A DNA stretch of 64,000 nt, from the NCBI RefSeq assembly GCF_029392075.1, contig NZ_CP113929.1, forward strand, positions 1,426,001 to 1,490,000. The letters run 5' to 3'. Below the pieces are notes generated by a model. The model did not search any database and was not told the DNA's origin. It saw only the letters and a list, made by a program, of their open reading frames with translations. A program made the translations under genes and the position numbers. Below are positions 1 to 9,694 of this stretch, piece by piece. Each line of letters opens with the position of its first letter. Position 1 is the stretch's first letter. The DNA is from Bifidobacterium sp. ESL0704 (GTDB lineage: Bacteria; Actinomycetota; Actinomycetes; Actinomycetales; Bifidobacteriaceae).

Positions 1-33
1 TGCACCACCTTGTTCGTCCGCTGTTACCGCCAT
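1..33 (-). CDS. Possible 5' end of a truncated gene following uvrA
   Basis: An ATG reading leftward off the window edge gives 11 codons ([11 protein letters not shown]). A purine-rich stretch (AGGAAGGCAGG) lies a few bases upstream, as expected for a ribosome site. It would follow uvrA by about 45 bp on the same strand. uvrC is a frequent neighbour of uvrA in related genomes, but 11 residues cannot identify the product. Confidence 0.4.
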   Translation of the reverse strand, partial: MAVTADEQGGA

Positions 34-77
34 TGCCTGCCTTCCTGCATATCGCTTGGTTCCGCCTCAGTGGCCAT

Positions 78-3000
78 TCAGCCGAGCATGGGGCCGAGGT
101 ATTTGCCCGTCCAGCTCTTTTCGCATTTGGCCACATGCTCCGGCGTGCCTTGGGTGACGATGGTGCCGCCGCCGTCGCCGCCTTCCGGGCCAAGGTCGAC
201 GATCCAGTCCGCGCACTTGACCACGTCAAGGTTGTGTTCGATGACGATGACCGTGTTGCCTTTGTCGACCAGGCCTTGAAGGACCTGCAGCAGTTTGCGC
301 ACATCCTCGAAATGCAGACCGGTGGTCGGCTCGTCGAGGATGTAGACCGTGCGCCCGGTGGAACGACGCTGCAGCTCGGTAGCGAGTTTGACACGTTGGG
401 ATTCGCCGCCGGAAAGCGTGGTCGCGGGTTGGCCGAGACGGATGTAGCCCAGTCCGACATCGACCAAGGTGTCGAGATAGCGGGAGATGCCGGTATAGGC
501 CTTGAAGAAGTCGGCGGCCTCGGAGATGGGCATGTTGAGCACGTCGGCCACGGATTTGCCGTTGTACTTCACCTCGAGCGTTTCGCGGTTGTAGCGTTTG
601 CCGTGGCATTCCTCGCATTGTACGTAGACATCGGGCAGGAAATTCATCTCGATTTTGATGGTGCCGTCGCCGTGACAGGCTTCGCAACGTCCGCCTTTGA
701 CATTGAACGAGAAGCGGCCAGGGCCATAACCGCGGACCTGGGCTTCGGGAGTCTTGGCAAACAGCTGACGGATTTTGTCCCACACGCCGGTATAGGTGGC
801 AGGGTTGCTGCGTGGGGTACGGCCGATCGGGTTCTGGTCGACGTGGATGACCTTGTCGCACTGCTCGATGCCTTCGATGCGTGTGTGCTTGCCCGGCACG
901 ATGCGTGCCCCGTTGAGCTTGTCGGCCAGAGACGGGTAGAGAATCGAATTGATCAACGTCGACTTTCCGGATCCGGAGACGCCGGTGATGCAGGTCATCA
1001 CGCCGAGAGGGATGGAGACGTTGATGTTCTTAAGATTGTTCTCACGAGCTCCGATGACCTTGAGCTGACGACTCCTGTCGGTCTTCCGACGTTTCTTCGG
1101 CACCTCGATCGTACGGCGGCCGGCGATGTAGTCGCCGGTGATGGAGCGCGGGGCGTCGATGACATGCGCCGCAGGCCCTGAATAGACGACTTCCCCGCCC
1201 TTTTCACCGGCTCCCGGGCCGATGTCGACCAGCCAGTCGGCCTTCTCGATGGTCTCCTGATCGTGCTCGACCACGATCAGCGTATTGCCGAGATCGCGCA
1301 GGTGATGCAGCGTCTTGATCAGTCGTTCGTTGTCGCGCTGATGCAGACCGATGGACGGCTCGTCGAGCACGTACATGACGCCGACCAGTCCGCTGCCGAT
1401 CTGGGTAGCCAGACGAATACGCTGCGCCTCGCCGCCGGAAAGCGTCTTGGCGGCACGGGACAGGGTCAGGTAGTTCAACCCGACGTCGTTCATGAAGCCG
1501 AGACGCGCTCGAATCTCTTTGAGGACCTCTCCGGCAATCACCGCGGCCGAGCCTTCGAGCCGAAGCGACCGAACCCATTTGAGGCTGCGTTCGACCGGCA
1601 TATCGCAGACGTCGGCGATGGATTTGCCGTCTACGGTGACCGCCAGCACTTCAGGACGCAGACGCTTGCCTTGGCAGGTCTGGCAAGGAACCTCACGCAT
1701 ATAGGATTCGTAATAAAGCTTCATCTGGTCGGAATCGGTCTCGTCATGACGGCGCATCAGGGTACGCACCACGCCTTCGAAACCGGTGCTGTATTCGCGA
1801 AGCCTGCCCCAACGGTTGCGATAGGAGACCTTGACCTTGAAATCATGGCCGTACATGATGGCATGCTGAATCTTCTTGGGCAGGTCTTTCCAAGGGGTGT
1901 CGAGGCTGAATCCCATCTCCTCGGCAAGGCCTTCAAGGACGTGACGATAGTATTCGCCGGTGCCCTTGGTCATGCCCCACGGTTCGATGGCGTTCTCGTT
2001 AAGCGATTTGCTCGGATCGGGAATGACCAGTTCGGGATCGATTTCCAATTTGTAGCCGATGCCGTCGCATTCCGGGCAGGCGCCATACGGGGCGTTGAAG
2101 GAGAACGTTCGCGGTTCGATCTCGTCGAGTTCAAGTTGATGGCCATTCGGGCAGGAACGCTTCTCGCTGAATGGTTCACGACGGTTCGGATCCTTTTCGT
2201 CCAGATCGACGTAATCGATGACCACGATGCCTTTGGCCAGCCTCAGCGCGGTTTCGATGGAATCGGTAAGGCGTTGGCGGATGCCGTCCTTGATGACCAG
2301 ACGGTCGACCACGACCTCGATGGTGTGTTTCTTCTGCTTGGTCAGTTTGATGTCGTCGGAAAGCTGGCACATCTTGCCATCGATCAATGCACGCGAGTAA
2401 CCGTCGCCACGCAGCAGCTCGAGCAGATCCTCGAACTCGCCTTTGCGACCGCGAACCACAGGAGCCAGAATCTGGAAGCGGGTCCGCTCCGGCTTCTTCA
2501 TCAAGATATCGACCATCTGCTGCGGCGTCTGAGCGCTCACGACTTCGCCGCAGACCGGGCAATGCGGGATGCCGGTACGCGAGAACAGCAGGCGCAGGTA
2601 ATCGTAGATCTCCGTGATGGTGCCGACGGTGGAACGCGGATTGCGGTTCGTCGTCTTCTGATCGATGGAAACGGCCGGGCTCAGGCCTTCGATGAAATCG
2701 ACGTCGGGTTTGTCCATCTGCCCCAGGAACTGGCGGGCATAGGCGCTCAGGGATTCGACGTAACGACGCTGCCCTTCGGCGAACAGTGTGTCGAACGCCA
2801 GCGAGGACTTGCCGGATCCGGAAAGTCCGGTGAATACGACCATGCGGCTGCGCGGGATGGCGAGGTCGACGTTCTTCAGGTTATGTTCGCGAGCGCCTTG
2901 AATCGTGATCTTCAGGTCGCTGGGGATGTGCGAGATGTCCGCGACCAGCGAATTGCCGGTCTTCTTGAGCGGCGCCTTCGCTATCTCCTGGGACAGGAAC

Positions 3001-3089
3001 GAATCGCTGTCCATCAACTTCTGCGCCACTACGCTTGCCGACGAATCATCGGTCTTTCCTGATGTATGCGCCGTCGATGATGTTGCCAA
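78..3089 (-). CDS. uvrA: UvrABC excinuclease subunit A
   Basis: DNA-damage recognition ATPase of nucleotide excision repair; the family acts as a dimer that loads UvrB at lesions. The 1003-residue protein has two ABC modules: first Walker [10 protein letters not shown] near residue 88, signature LSGGEAQRI, second Walker [10 protein letters not shown] and signature LSGGESQRV, with CxxC zinc-binding pairs ([19 protein letters not shown]...CEECHG). The start is TTG at 3089 because a strong GGAGG sits six bases upstream and no ATG is so placed. About 60 Ser/Ala/Lys-rich residues precede the usual UvrA start ([14 protein letters not shown]), a longer N-terminus than the E. coli protein. A LexA box upstream implies SOS control. 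Confidence 0.97.
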   Translation of the reverse strand: MATSSTAHTSGKTDDSSASVVAQKLMDSDSFLSQEIAKAPLKKTGNSLVADISHIPSDLKITIQGAREHNLKNVDLAIPRSRMVVFTGLSGSGKSSLAFDTLFAEGQRRYVESLSAYARQFLGQMDKPDVDFIEGLSPAVSIDQKTTNRNPRSTVGTITEIYDYLRLLFSRTGIPHCPVCGEVVSAQTPQQMVDILMKKPERTRFQILAPVVRGRKGEFEDLLELLRGDGYSRALIDGKMCQLSDDIKLTKQKKHTIEVVVDRLVIKDGIRQRLTDSIETALRLAKGIVVIDYVDLDEKDPNRREPFSEKRSCPNGHQLELDEIEPRTFSFNAPYGACPECDGIGYKLEIDPELVIPDPSKSLNENAIEPWGMTKGTGEYYRHVLEGLAEEMGFSLDTPWKDLPKKIQHAIMYGHDFKVKVSYRNRWGRLREYSTGFEGVVRTLMRRHDETDSDQMKLYYESYMREVPCQTCQGKRLRPEVLAVTVDGKSIADVCDMPVERSLKWVRSLRLEGSAAVIAGEVLKEIRARLGFMNDVGLNYLTLSRAAKTLSGGEAQRIRLATQIGSGLVGVMYVLDEPSIGLHQRDNERLIKTLHHLRDLGNTLIVVEHDQETIEKADWLVDIGPGAGEKGGEVVYSGPAAHVIDAPRSITGDYIAGRRTIEVPKKRRKTDRSRQLKVIGARENNLKNINVSIPLGVMTCITGVSGSGKSTLINSILYPSLADKLNGARIVPGKHTRIEGIEQCDKVIHVDQNPIGRTPRSNPATYTGVWDKIRQLFAKTPEAQVRGYGPGRFSFNVKGGRCEACHGDGTIKIEMNFLPDVYVQCEECHGKRYNRETLEVKYNGKSVADVLNMPISEAADFFKAYTGISRYLDTLVDVGLGYIRLGQPATTLSGGESQRVKLATELQRRSTGRTVYILDEPTTGLHFEDVRKLLQVLQGLVDKGNTVIVIEHNLDVVKCADWIVDLGPEGGDGGGTIVTQGTPEHVAKCEKSWTGKYLGPMLG

Positions 3090-3149
3090 TGCTTACCTCC
3101 GCTTGATGCCGAATGCTCCACTGTAGGATAACCCATCATAGCGGACGGT

Positions 3150-3165
3150 TCGAACAATTGTTCGA
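3150..3165. promoter_or_regulatory. LexA (SOS) box upstream of uvrA
   Basis: TCGAACAATTGTTCGA is a perfect 16-bp palindrome containing CGAAC-N4-GTTCG, which matches the Gram-positive/actinobacterial LexA operator (CGAAC-N4-GTTYG). It lies 61 bp before the uvrA start, in the right place to repress leftward transcription. The divergent ABC-F gene begins 225 bp away and is less likely to be controlled. Confidence 0.85.
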
Positions 3166-3389
3166 CAGCCTGTGGTGCAGGCCCGCTTCCCGCATATGAT
3201 TCGAGATCTGCCGATGCCGCAACACCTTGTCTGCGTGACTTGAAATCAGCGCAACCAGAATGCCCGCCCTGTTATCTCGATTACCCCGCGTCTCCTATCG
3301 CTTCATGAAAAGCATACGTGTCGCTATGATGGCATGTTGGTATATTTCACCGTAATTTCAGTAAAAGAAAACAGGACAGGTAATAAGGT
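3166..3389. other. Divergent promoter region uvrA / ABC-F
   Basis: Together with the LexA box, this completes a 300-bp gene-free stretch between two divergently transcribed genes. No convincing small ORF, RNA or further repeat was seen. The part near 3340-3385 is AT-rich and probably carries the rightward promoter. Confidence 0.5.
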
Positions 3390-4991
3390 ATGGCAATCGA
3401 GGCGCAAGGGCTGGAAATTCAGATCGGAGCACGTACGCTGCTCAACCCCACTGATTTTCACGTGAGCAAGGGCGACAAGATAGGTCTGGTCGGCCGCAAC
3501 GGCGCTGGCAAGACCACGCTGACCCGCACCATTACCGGAGACCTGCTTCCCACGGCCGGCAAGGTCCGTGTCTCCGGCAAACTCGGCTACCTTCCTCAGG
3601 ACACCCACGCCGACGACCCCGAGCAGAGCGCGCTGGACCGCATGATGAGCGCCCGTGACATCGCCAGCATCATCAAGCGTATGCGCAAGGCTGAAAAGGA
3701 AATGACCAACGAGAATCCGAAGGTCATGGAAAAGGCGATGGACAAGTACGACAAGGCGATGCAGGCGTTCGACAAGGCCGGCGGGTATGCGGCGCAGTCC
3801 GAGGCGATTTCCATGGCGGCCAGCCTGGGGCTTCCCAACGAAACCATGCAACAGCCGATCGGCACGCTGTCCGGCGGGCAGAAACGTCGTATCGAACTGG
3901 CGCGTATTCTGTTCTCCGACGCCGACACGCTGATTCTCGACGAGCCGACCAACCATTTGGACGCCGATTCGATCGAATGGCTGCGCGGCTATCTCAAGCG
4001 TTTCGAAGGCGGGTTCCTGGTCATCTCCCACTCCACGGAACTGCTCGATGAAGTGGTCAACAAGGTCTGGCACCTGGACGCGCAGACCGCACAGATCGAC
4101 ATGTATTCGCTGGGGTGGAAGGCGTACTTGAAGCAGCGTGTGGTGGACGAGGAGCGCCGCCGCCGCGAGCGCGAGGTGGCCGAGAAGAAGGCCGCCCGTC
4201 TGATGAAGCAGGGGATCCGCCTGCACGCCAAGGCCACGAAGGCCGTCGCGGCACAGAACATGATGCGGCGGGCGCAACGTCTTTTAAGCGAGACCAGTGA
4301 AGCGGAGGCCAAGGAAAAGGTGGCGGACATCCGCTTCCCCGAACCCGCACCGTGCGGCAAGACGCCGATTATGGCCAAAGAAATCTCCAAGGCGTTCGGC
4401 TCCAACATCGTCTTTGCGGGCATCAACCTGGCCATCGACAAGGGCTCGCGTGTGGTCATCCTGGGCTACAACGGCGCCGGCAAGACCACGACGCTGCGCA
4501 TCCTGGCCGGCGAGGACAAGCCCGATACCGGCGAGGTCGACTATGGGCACGGCTGCAAGATCGGCTACTTCGCCCAGGAGCACGACACGCTGGAAATGGA
4601 CGCGACCGTGCTCGAGAACCTGCAGCATGTCGCCCCCGACCTCGACGACACCCACGCCCGTTCGATTTTGGGCAGCTTCCTCTTCTCCGGAGACGACGCA
4701 TTCAAACCGGCTCGCGTGCTTTCCGGCGGCGAACAGACGCGCTTGGCTTTGGCGACTTTGGTGACTTCACGCGCGAACGTATTGCTCTTGGACGAGCCGA
4801 CCAACAACCTCGACCCCGTTTCGCGTGACGAGATTTTGAAGGCCATCGCCAAGTATGAGGGTGCCATCGTTCTGGTCACCCACGACGAGGGCGCTGTCAA
4901 GGCGCTCAACCCCGAACGGGTGCTGCTGATGCCGGACGGCGACGAGGACCTGTGGAGCGACGATTATCTGGATCTGGTCGCCGAGGAGTAG
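3390..4991 (+). CDS. ABC-F family ATPase (ribosome-associated type)
   Basis: A soluble 533-residue protein with two ABC ATPase domains and no membrane segment, as in the ABC-F translation-factor/antibiotic-protection family. Domain 1 has Walker A GRNGAGKTT near residue 35, signature LSGGQKRRI and Walker B with EPTNHLD. An Arg/Lys-rich linker follows (about residues 230-310). Domain 2 has GYNGAGKTT, LSGGEQTRL and LLLDEPTNNLD. Both catalytic glutamates (DEPTN) are present. The ATG at 3390 follows an AGGACAGG-rich leader. Which ABC-F subfamily it belongs to, and whether it confers drug resistance, cannot be told from sequence alone. Confidence 0.9.
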   Translation: MAIEAQGLEIQIGARTLLNPTDFHVSKGDKIGLVGRNGAGKTTLTRTITGDLLPTAGKVRVSGKLGYLPQDTHADDPEQSALDRMMSARDIASIIKRMRKAEKEMTNENPKVMEKAMDKYDKAMQAFDKAGGYAAQSEAISMAASLGLPNETMQQPIGTLSGGQKRRIELARILFSDADTLILDEPTNHLDADSIEWLRGYLKRFEGGFLVISHSTELLDEVVNKVWHLDAQTAQIDMYSLGWKAYLKQRVVDEERRRREREVAEKKAARLMKQGIRLHAKATKAVAAQNMMRRAQRLLSETSEAEAKEKVADIRFPEPAPCGKTPIMAKEISKAFGSNIVFAGINLAIDKGSRVVILGYNGAGKTTTLRILAGEDKPDTGEVDYGHGCKIGYFAQEHDTLEMDATVLENLQHVAPDLDDTHARSILGSFLFSGDDAFKPARVLSGGEQTRLALATLVTSRANVLLLDEPTNNLDPVSRDEILKAIAKYEGAIVLVTHDEGAVKALNPERVLLMPDGDEDLWSDDYLDLVAEE

Positions 4992-5010
4992 CCTCACGAC
5001 GTTTTTCCGT

Positions 5011-5132
5011 TTCCGCCATAAACGAACCGCCGACGAACACCAAACGGCCTGTTTATGGCGGATTTTTTATATCGCGCCATCAATGGACCGCTGACGGGCG
5101 CTGAGCGGCCTGTTTATGGCAGGTTCCGCTTA
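5011..5132. repeat. Two tandem 61-bp inverted-repeat units (family A)
   Basis: Two units are offset by exactly 61 bp: left-arm CGCCAT at 5014 and 5075, right-arm ATGGCG/ATGGCA at 5055 and 5116. The units are clearly alike along most of their length (CCGCYGACG..., CGGCCTGTTTATGGC). The same family recurs near 54.5-54.7 kb. Confidence 0.8.
5012..5068 (+). terminator. Hairpin plus T-run after ABC-F gene
   Basis: The 12-base arm TCCGCCATAAAC (5012-5023) pairs perfectly with 5051-5062 and is followed by TTTTTT, a classical intrinsic terminator about 20 bp after the ABC-F stop codon. It is also the first unit of a tandem inverted-repeat array. Confidence 0.75.
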
Positions 5133-5200
5133 TCGGCAACCCCATGTGGCCGCGCTGGGGTAACATCGAGCTAGATATCGGCGGACATAGGAGGTCGGCA

Positions 5201-7186
5201 ATGGACGAGGTAACGATGACGGAGCTGATGCGTAAATCGATGCTGCGGCGGCAGGCCTACAGCGTCGAGACGGTTCGCGGCATGGAACGTCCGCTGCTCG
5301 ATCGGGGCGTTCCGCTGATGCGCATGGCCGCCTCGGCCGCGGCCAGGGTTACCGCCGAACTGCTTGACGAGCGTGACATCGATATCGACGGGGCGAAAGT
5401 CGTGCTGCTGGCCGGCGCAGGCGATAACGGCGGCGACGGGCTGTTCGCTTCCGCACAGCTGGCTCGGGCAGGTGCCCAGGTCACGGCAATCGCGGTCGGC
5501 AAATCGCTGCATCTGCAAGGCCTGCTGGCCTTCACCCGCAGCGGCGGAAGGCTGTTGATCATCAATCCAGAAGCGGACATTCCAGGCGTTTCCAACGGTT
5601 TCGGCGCAGGCGAGGCCGGTGAACGGTTGCAAGCGGCGATTGAATTGACGCAGCAAGCCGATGTCGTGCTTGACGCCATGACCGGTATCGGCGTGCACGG
5701 CGCCCTTCGCGGGCCTGCCGCAACGATGGCGAATATCCTCCACCCCACCAACGAGGATGGGACAGAGCCGGAAAAGCCGCCGTTTGTAACCAACACCGAG
5801 CAGGAACAGAAGCCGCTTGTGGTAGCCATCGATACACCCTCCGGAATCGGCGTCGATGACGGAACCCTGCCCGGCAGCTATATTCCCGCCGACATCACCG
5901 TCATGTTCGGGGCCATGAAGCCTTGCGCGATGCTGCCTCCTGCTGCTTTCGCCTGCGGGCGCATCGTTCTGGTCGATTTCGGCTTCGACATCACGCGCGC
6001 CTATCCCGTGGTCTCTTCAATCGACGGCACGGCCGGCAACATGATACGGCTGCCAAAACCAACCGATTCCAAATATTCGCGCGGCGTGGTCGGTCTGATT
6101 ACCGGATCGGCGAAATACCCTGGTGCAGCCGTCCTGAGTTCCGGCGCGGCCGTCCGTTCCAATATCGGCATGGTGCGTTATCTGGGGCCGGTCAACGCGT
6201 CCGATATGGTGCTGCGCAATGCGCCGGAAATCGTTATCGGCAAAGGACGCGTCGAGGCTTGGGCCGTCGGTTCCGGAGTTCCTACCGCGCAAGCCGTGAA
6301 CGACGCCGGCAACGAGAATGCCGGCAGACACAGCGTACATGGACCCGATAGCCAGCGAGAGGCGATTGGCGCGTTGCTCAAACATTATGCATGGCCGGAT
6401 GCGCAAGCCTGCAAAACCACGGATGAGACGGAGATTCCGGTCCGTGATCTGGATCAAGAAAAAATATCGTACAAGTCCACACGTACCGGAATCGTATGGG
6501 GCAGCACCGATCCAGGCATCGATTACGAGCGTGAGCCTTGGACCATGCCGCCGATCTGCGTCGACGCGGGCGCGCTCGACCTGTTGCCGGAACGCGTGCC
6601 CCCGCATGTCGTGATCACCCCGCATGCCGCCGAACTGGCCGCATTGCTGCGTCTGCGCGGCGAGGACGTGGACACCGCATCCGTTACCGCACAACCCTGG
6701 CATTGGGCCAAACGGGCTCACAAGCTGACCGGCGCTACCGTGCTGCTCAAAGGTGCGGTGACCATCGTGGTCGGCGACGCCAATGTGGAAGGGTTGCCGG
6801 CCGGCACCGAAGCAGGATCCGAAAACGCCGATGGCACGCGCAAAATGACCACGACCTACATCTCCGGCAGCGGGCCGGCATGGCTGGCAACCGCCGGGGC
6901 CGGTGACGTCTTGGCCGGCATCATGGCGGGCATGCTCGCCCAGCAAGGCGAGGAAGAGCTGCAACACGATCCAAGCCTCGACGTCATGACCGCCGCCAGC
7001 GCAAGCTACATCCACGGTTATGCCGCAAGCCTCGCCTCCGAATCCGACCAGCACGGCTGGGAGCCGCCTGAAATCTTCGACGAAGACAGCACCATCTCGC
7101 CGGACGGCAAGCCCGGGCACCCGATTGTGGCGACCGATGTCATCGCGGCACTGCCCCAGACGTTCGAGGAGTTGATGCAGAACTAA
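5201..7186 (+). CDS. nnr: Bifunctional NAD(P)HX epimerase / NAD(P)HX dehydratase
   Basis: Repairs hydrated NAD(P)H: the N-terminal YjeF_N domain epimerises S/R-NAD(P)HX and the C-terminal ribokinase-like domain dehydrates it using ADP/ATP. The epimerase domain shows AGAGDNGGDGLFAS-type glycine motifs and AIDTPSGIGVDDG. The dehydratase domain shows VITPHAAELAALL and the catalytic GAGDVLAGIMAGML motif near the C-terminus. The start at 5201 has an AGGAGG core ending about eight bases upstream; an in-frame upstream start would add 19 residues without a ribosome site. The 661-residue length exceeds the usual ~500, because of hydrophilic inserts between the dehydratase motifs. Confidence 0.93.
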   Translation: MDEVTMTELMRKSMLRRQAYSVETVRGMERPLLDRGVPLMRMAASAAARVTAELLDERDIDIDGAKVVLLAGAGDNGGDGLFASAQLARAGAQVTAIAVGKSLHLQGLLAFTRSGGRLLIINPEADIPGVSNGFGAGEAGERLQAAIELTQQADVVLDAMTGIGVHGALRGPAATMANILHPTNEDGTEPEKPPFVTNTEQEQKPLVVAIDTPSGIGVDDGTLPGSYIPADITVMFGAMKPCAMLPPAAFACGRIVLVDFGFDITRAYPVVSSIDGTAGNMIRLPKPTDSKYSRGVVGLITGSAKYPGAAVLSSGAAVRSNIGMVRYLGPVNASDMVLRNAPEIVIGKGRVEAWAVGSGVPTAQAVNDAGNENAGRHSVHGPDSQREAIGALLKHYAWPDAQACKTTDETEIPVRDLDQEKISYKSTRTGIVWGSTDPGIDYEREPWTMPPICVDAGALDLLPERVPPHVVITPHAAELAALLRLRGEDVDTASVTAQPWHWAKRAHKLTGATVLLKGAVTIVVGDANVEGLPAGTEAGSENADGTRKMTTTYISGSGPAWLATAGAGDVLAGIMAGMLAQQGEEELQHDPSLDVMTAASASYIHGYAASLASESDQHGWEPPEIFDEDSTISPDGKPGHPIVATDVIAALPQTFEELMQN

Positions 7187-7274
7187 GTATCGACGTCGCC
7201 GATCGGCCGATTTCGATAGTCGTGGCACGATAGTCGAAATGAGTGATAGGCATATCAAAAAAGAAAGAGGAACG

Positions 7275-7934
7275 ATGTCCAAGCCGCAAAACAATAATGT
7301 CGACAAACGCGATACCGAAATCCGCGATGTCATGTTCGATTTCTGCGGAGTATTGCTCGAACTGAACTATCGCCCGTGCTTCGAGGGGCATTTCCCTTCA
7401 GCCATCATCGACCAGGTTTGCTCGGACAGGGACGTCTACGGGTTCTTCGCCGCCGAAGCGCGTATGGATGCCGGCGAAGACTTCGCGGTGGTCATCAAGG
7501 ACGTCGAAAAGGAATACGGCGACAAGGCGGCTACGATGTTCCGCTATTACATCGAGCATTACGACGATGCCCTGCCTAAGACGATCGACGGCATGGAAAC
7601 GCTGCTGACGGATCTGCGCAAGGCCGGCTATGGCGTATGGGGTCTGACGAACTGGTCGGCCGAGACATTCCATTTCGCGTTCGAAAAATTCCCGCAGCTC
7701 GAACGGCTGCTGCAGGGCACGGTGGTTTCGGGCGTCGAAAAGATGCACAAGCCGAACGCCGACATCTTCGATCTTGCCTTGAGCCGCTTCGGACTTGATG
7801 CGGGCCGAACGGTGTTCTTCGACGATACGCAGGCCAATGTGGATGGCGCGAAAACCGTTGGCATCAAGGGAATCCATTTCAGCGATGCGGTCCAAGCCCG
7901 AACAGCGCTGCAAAGTCTGGGTGTGCGTATCTGA
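7275..7934 (+). CDS. HAD superfamily hydrolase (YihX / epoxide-hydrolase-like subgroup)
   Basis: A 219-residue haloacid-dehalogenase-fold phosphatase, probably acting on a small phosphorylated metabolite. Motif I is MFDFCGVLLEL: the nucleophilic Asp is present, but the second Asp of DxD is replaced, as is common in the YihX-like subgroup (DxGNV/DxGGV). Motif II (GLTNWS), a lysine in EKMHKPN and motif IV (VFFDDTQANVDGA) are all visible. The start at 7275 is preferred because AAAGAGG lies five bases upstream; an in-frame ATG at 7239 lacks such a site. It is 88 bp downstream of nnr on the same strand and may be co-transcribed. Confidence 0.85.
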   Translation: MSKPQNNNVDKRDTEIRDVMFDFCGVLLELNYRPCFEGHFPSAIIDQVCSDRDVYGFFAAEARMDAGEDFAVVIKDVEKEYGDKAATMFRYYIEHYDDALPKTIDGMETLLTDLRKAGYGVWGLTNWSAETFHFAFEKFPQLERLLQGTVVSGVEKMHKPNADIFDLALSRFGLDAGRTVFFDDTQANVDGAKTVGIKGIHFSDAVQARTALQSLGVRI

Positions 7935-8142
7935 ACCCTGTTATGATATACGCATATGCGGGCATCCGCGCCAGACATTTACAACGAACGAACACGAAAT
8001 CAAATCTTCACGTACGCGGATGCCTGGTCAGTTTCGCCGTCTTTTCAACGATTCAAGAATATTCAGACGGAGTTATTATCGCTTTACACCAGTTCCAATA
8101 TCAACTATCGTTATAAGTTAATCTCGTCGATACACGCGTTGT

Positions 8143-8148
8143 TATAAA
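8143..8148 (+). promoter_or_regulatory. -10 box (TATAAA) of a probably leaderless LysR mRNA
   Basis: TATAAA ends eight bases before the LysR ATG, with no Shine-Dalgarno sequence between them. Transcription would therefore begin at or within a base or two of the start codon. Leaderless mRNAs are common in actinobacteria; this case is inferred from spacing only. Confidence 0.4.
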
Positions 8149-8156
8149 CTTCTGCT

Positions 8157-9086
8157 ATGACACTGCTGCAGCTGAAATATATCGTCAAGATCGTGGAATG
8201 CGGCTCGATGAACGAGGCCTCCCACGAGCTGTATGTCTCCCAGCCCGCGCTGAGCTCGTCGGTCAAGGAACTCGAGCACGAGATGGGCATCGAAATCTTC
8301 ACCCGCTCCTCGCAGGGTATCGCGCTGACCGTCGACGGTGCGGAATTCCTCACCTACGCGCGTCAGGTGCTCGATCAGGCCGAGCTGATGGAGGAACGCT
8401 ACAAGCACGCCAAGCCCCGCAAGCAGCTCTGCTCGGTCTCCACGCAACACTACATGTTCGCCGTCGAGGCGTTCGTCGAGATGATCAATTCCATCGAATC
8501 CGACGAATACGAGTTCACGCTTCGCGAGACCCGCACACGCGACATCATCGATTCCGTCGCCAACATGCTTTCCGAAATCGGCATCCTCTACCTCTCCGAC
8601 TTCAACAAGGACGTCATCGGCAAGCTCCTGCGCGGCAAGCACCTCGAGTTTCACCCGCTCTTCCGTGCCGGGCTGCACGTCTTCATCTCACGCGACAACC
8701 CGCTCGCGTCCAAGAAAATCGTAACGATGGACGATCTCAAGCCGTACCCGTTCATCCAGTACGAGCAAGGCGAGGAAGGCAGTTTCTACTTCGCCGAGGA
8801 GGCGGTCTGGCCCAAGGACTCCCCCAAGCTCATCACCGTCACCGACCGCGCCACGATCCTGAACTTCATCATCGGTCTCAACGGCTACACCATCTGCACC
8901 GGCATCGACAACGGCGACCTTAACAACGAGAAAATCGTCACCGTCCCGCTCGACACCGACGAGACCATGCTGGTCGGCTGGATCACCAACGAGCGCGCCA
9001 ACCTCTCCAAGGCCGCCGAAAGCTACCTGGGCAAGCTCAAGTCCGTCATCGCCAGCCACGGCTACACGCTGATCGAATCGAACTGA
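8157..9086 (+). CDS. LysR family transcriptional regulator
   Basis: A 309-residue protein with an N-terminal winged helix-turn-helix (LQLKYIVKIVECGSMNEASHEL YVSQPALSSSVKELE, residues 4-40) and a LysR substrate-binding domain from about residue 90. It probably senses a small ligand. No divergent partner gene is adjacent: upstream is a 222-bp non-coding region with the motif GTTATAA repeated at 8110 and 8141, and downstream is a hairpin. The target is therefore unknown. Confidence 0.9.
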   Translation: MTLLQLKYIVKIVECGSMNEASHELYVSQPALSSSVKELEHEMGIEIFTRSSQGIALTVDGAEFLTYARQVLDQAELMEERYKHAKPRKQLCSVSTQHYMFAVEAFVEMINSIESDEYEFTLRETRTRDIIDSVANMLSEIGILYLSDFNKDVIGKLLRGKHLEFHPLFRAGLHVFISRDNPLASKKIVTMDDLKPYPFIQYEQGEEGSFYFAEEAVWPKDSPKLITVTDRATILNFIIGLNGYTICTGIDNGDLNNEKIVTVPLDTDETMLVGWITNERANLSKAAESYLGKLKSVIASHGYTLIESN

Positions 9087-9110
9087 GCGTTGATGGCCGG
9101 CCGTCGATTA

Positions 9111-9153
9111 TTGATTATTGGTCGTTGGTCAATACTAAAAGGCCGATAATCAA
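9111..9153. terminator. Bidirectional hairpin between LysR gene and orphan gene
   Basis: Arms TTGATTATTGG (9111-9121) and CCGATAATCAA (9143-9153) pair over 11 bases with one G-T wobble. It lies between the convergent ends of the LysR gene and the gene at 9177-9593. Flanking T/A runs suit termination on either strand. Confidence 0.6.
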
Positions 9154-9176
9154 TCCTCCGCTTTTATTCAGGAAAC

Positions 9177-9593
9177 TCAATTGAAGCGGAAATCATCGTT
9201 GATGACGATACCGAATTCGTTCTTGAGGAAATTGCGCCCCGACTCCCGATCTATGTCGTGCCCCGACCGGAAAGACTTCACGGTCACCAACAGCTGGGAG
9301 GTTTTGCCAAGCTCGCAGAACGGCGCATGGGCATCCCACCCATCGGCAGCAACCGCCATCGTAGGTTCGTAGACGTAGCCGTATCCTGCGGCGTTCGCAT
9401 AACCGTTAAAGCACAGCCCCCATGCATGGTGCCTGTCAAGCAATCGGCAATACTCATCCGCAGCCTGGCGCGAGGCATCGTCAGCTTTCACCTTACGGGC
9501 AATCGCGTCGATCTCGTCCATGGTCTTGGCGTCCTGAGCGATAGTAAGGTTGTCGTACGCCAAACTTTCCTTACGCGTCTTCGCAATGCCCAC
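9177..9593 (-). CDS. Uncharacterised protein (138 aa)
   Basis: Not recognised. It looks soluble, with no signal peptide or membrane segment; a helical charged first half (TMDEIDAIARKVKADDASRQAADEY) is followed by a Gly/Tyr-rich stretch (NGYANAAGYGYVYEPTMAVAADGWDAHAPF) and the tail RNFLKNEFGIVINDDFRFN. GTG at 9593 is chosen because a GGGGGGA purine run is six bases upstream; the same frame stays open to a GTG at 9671 with no ribosome site. It lies about 100 bp downstream of the SdpI-like gene on the same strand and could share its transcript, though a TTGACC motif in the gap may be an own promoter. Confidence 0.6.
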   Translation of the reverse strand: MGIAKTRKESLAYDNLTIAQDAKTMDEIDAIARKVKADDASRQAADEYCRLLDRHHAWGLCFNGYANAAGYGYVYEPTMAVAADGWDAHAPFCELGKTSQLLVTVKSFRSGHDIDRESGRNFLKNEFGIVINDDFRFN

Positions 9594-9694
9594 GGTGCAA
9601 TCCCCCCAAACGTTTCTAGGATTTAAAAGCCTTACATAGCAGTACTTTAGGTCAAGGGTCTGCCAACACACTCAACGGACATCGTCAGACGATA

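Noticed and set aside
1263-3062. A 599-codon open frame opposite uvrA
   Set aside because: Antisense of a well-conserved gene with full motif support; no homology-like features.
7956-8147. A 63-codon frame between the HAD and LysR genes
   Set aside because: No Shine-Dalgarno sequence, and it covers the LysR promoter; best read as non-coding.
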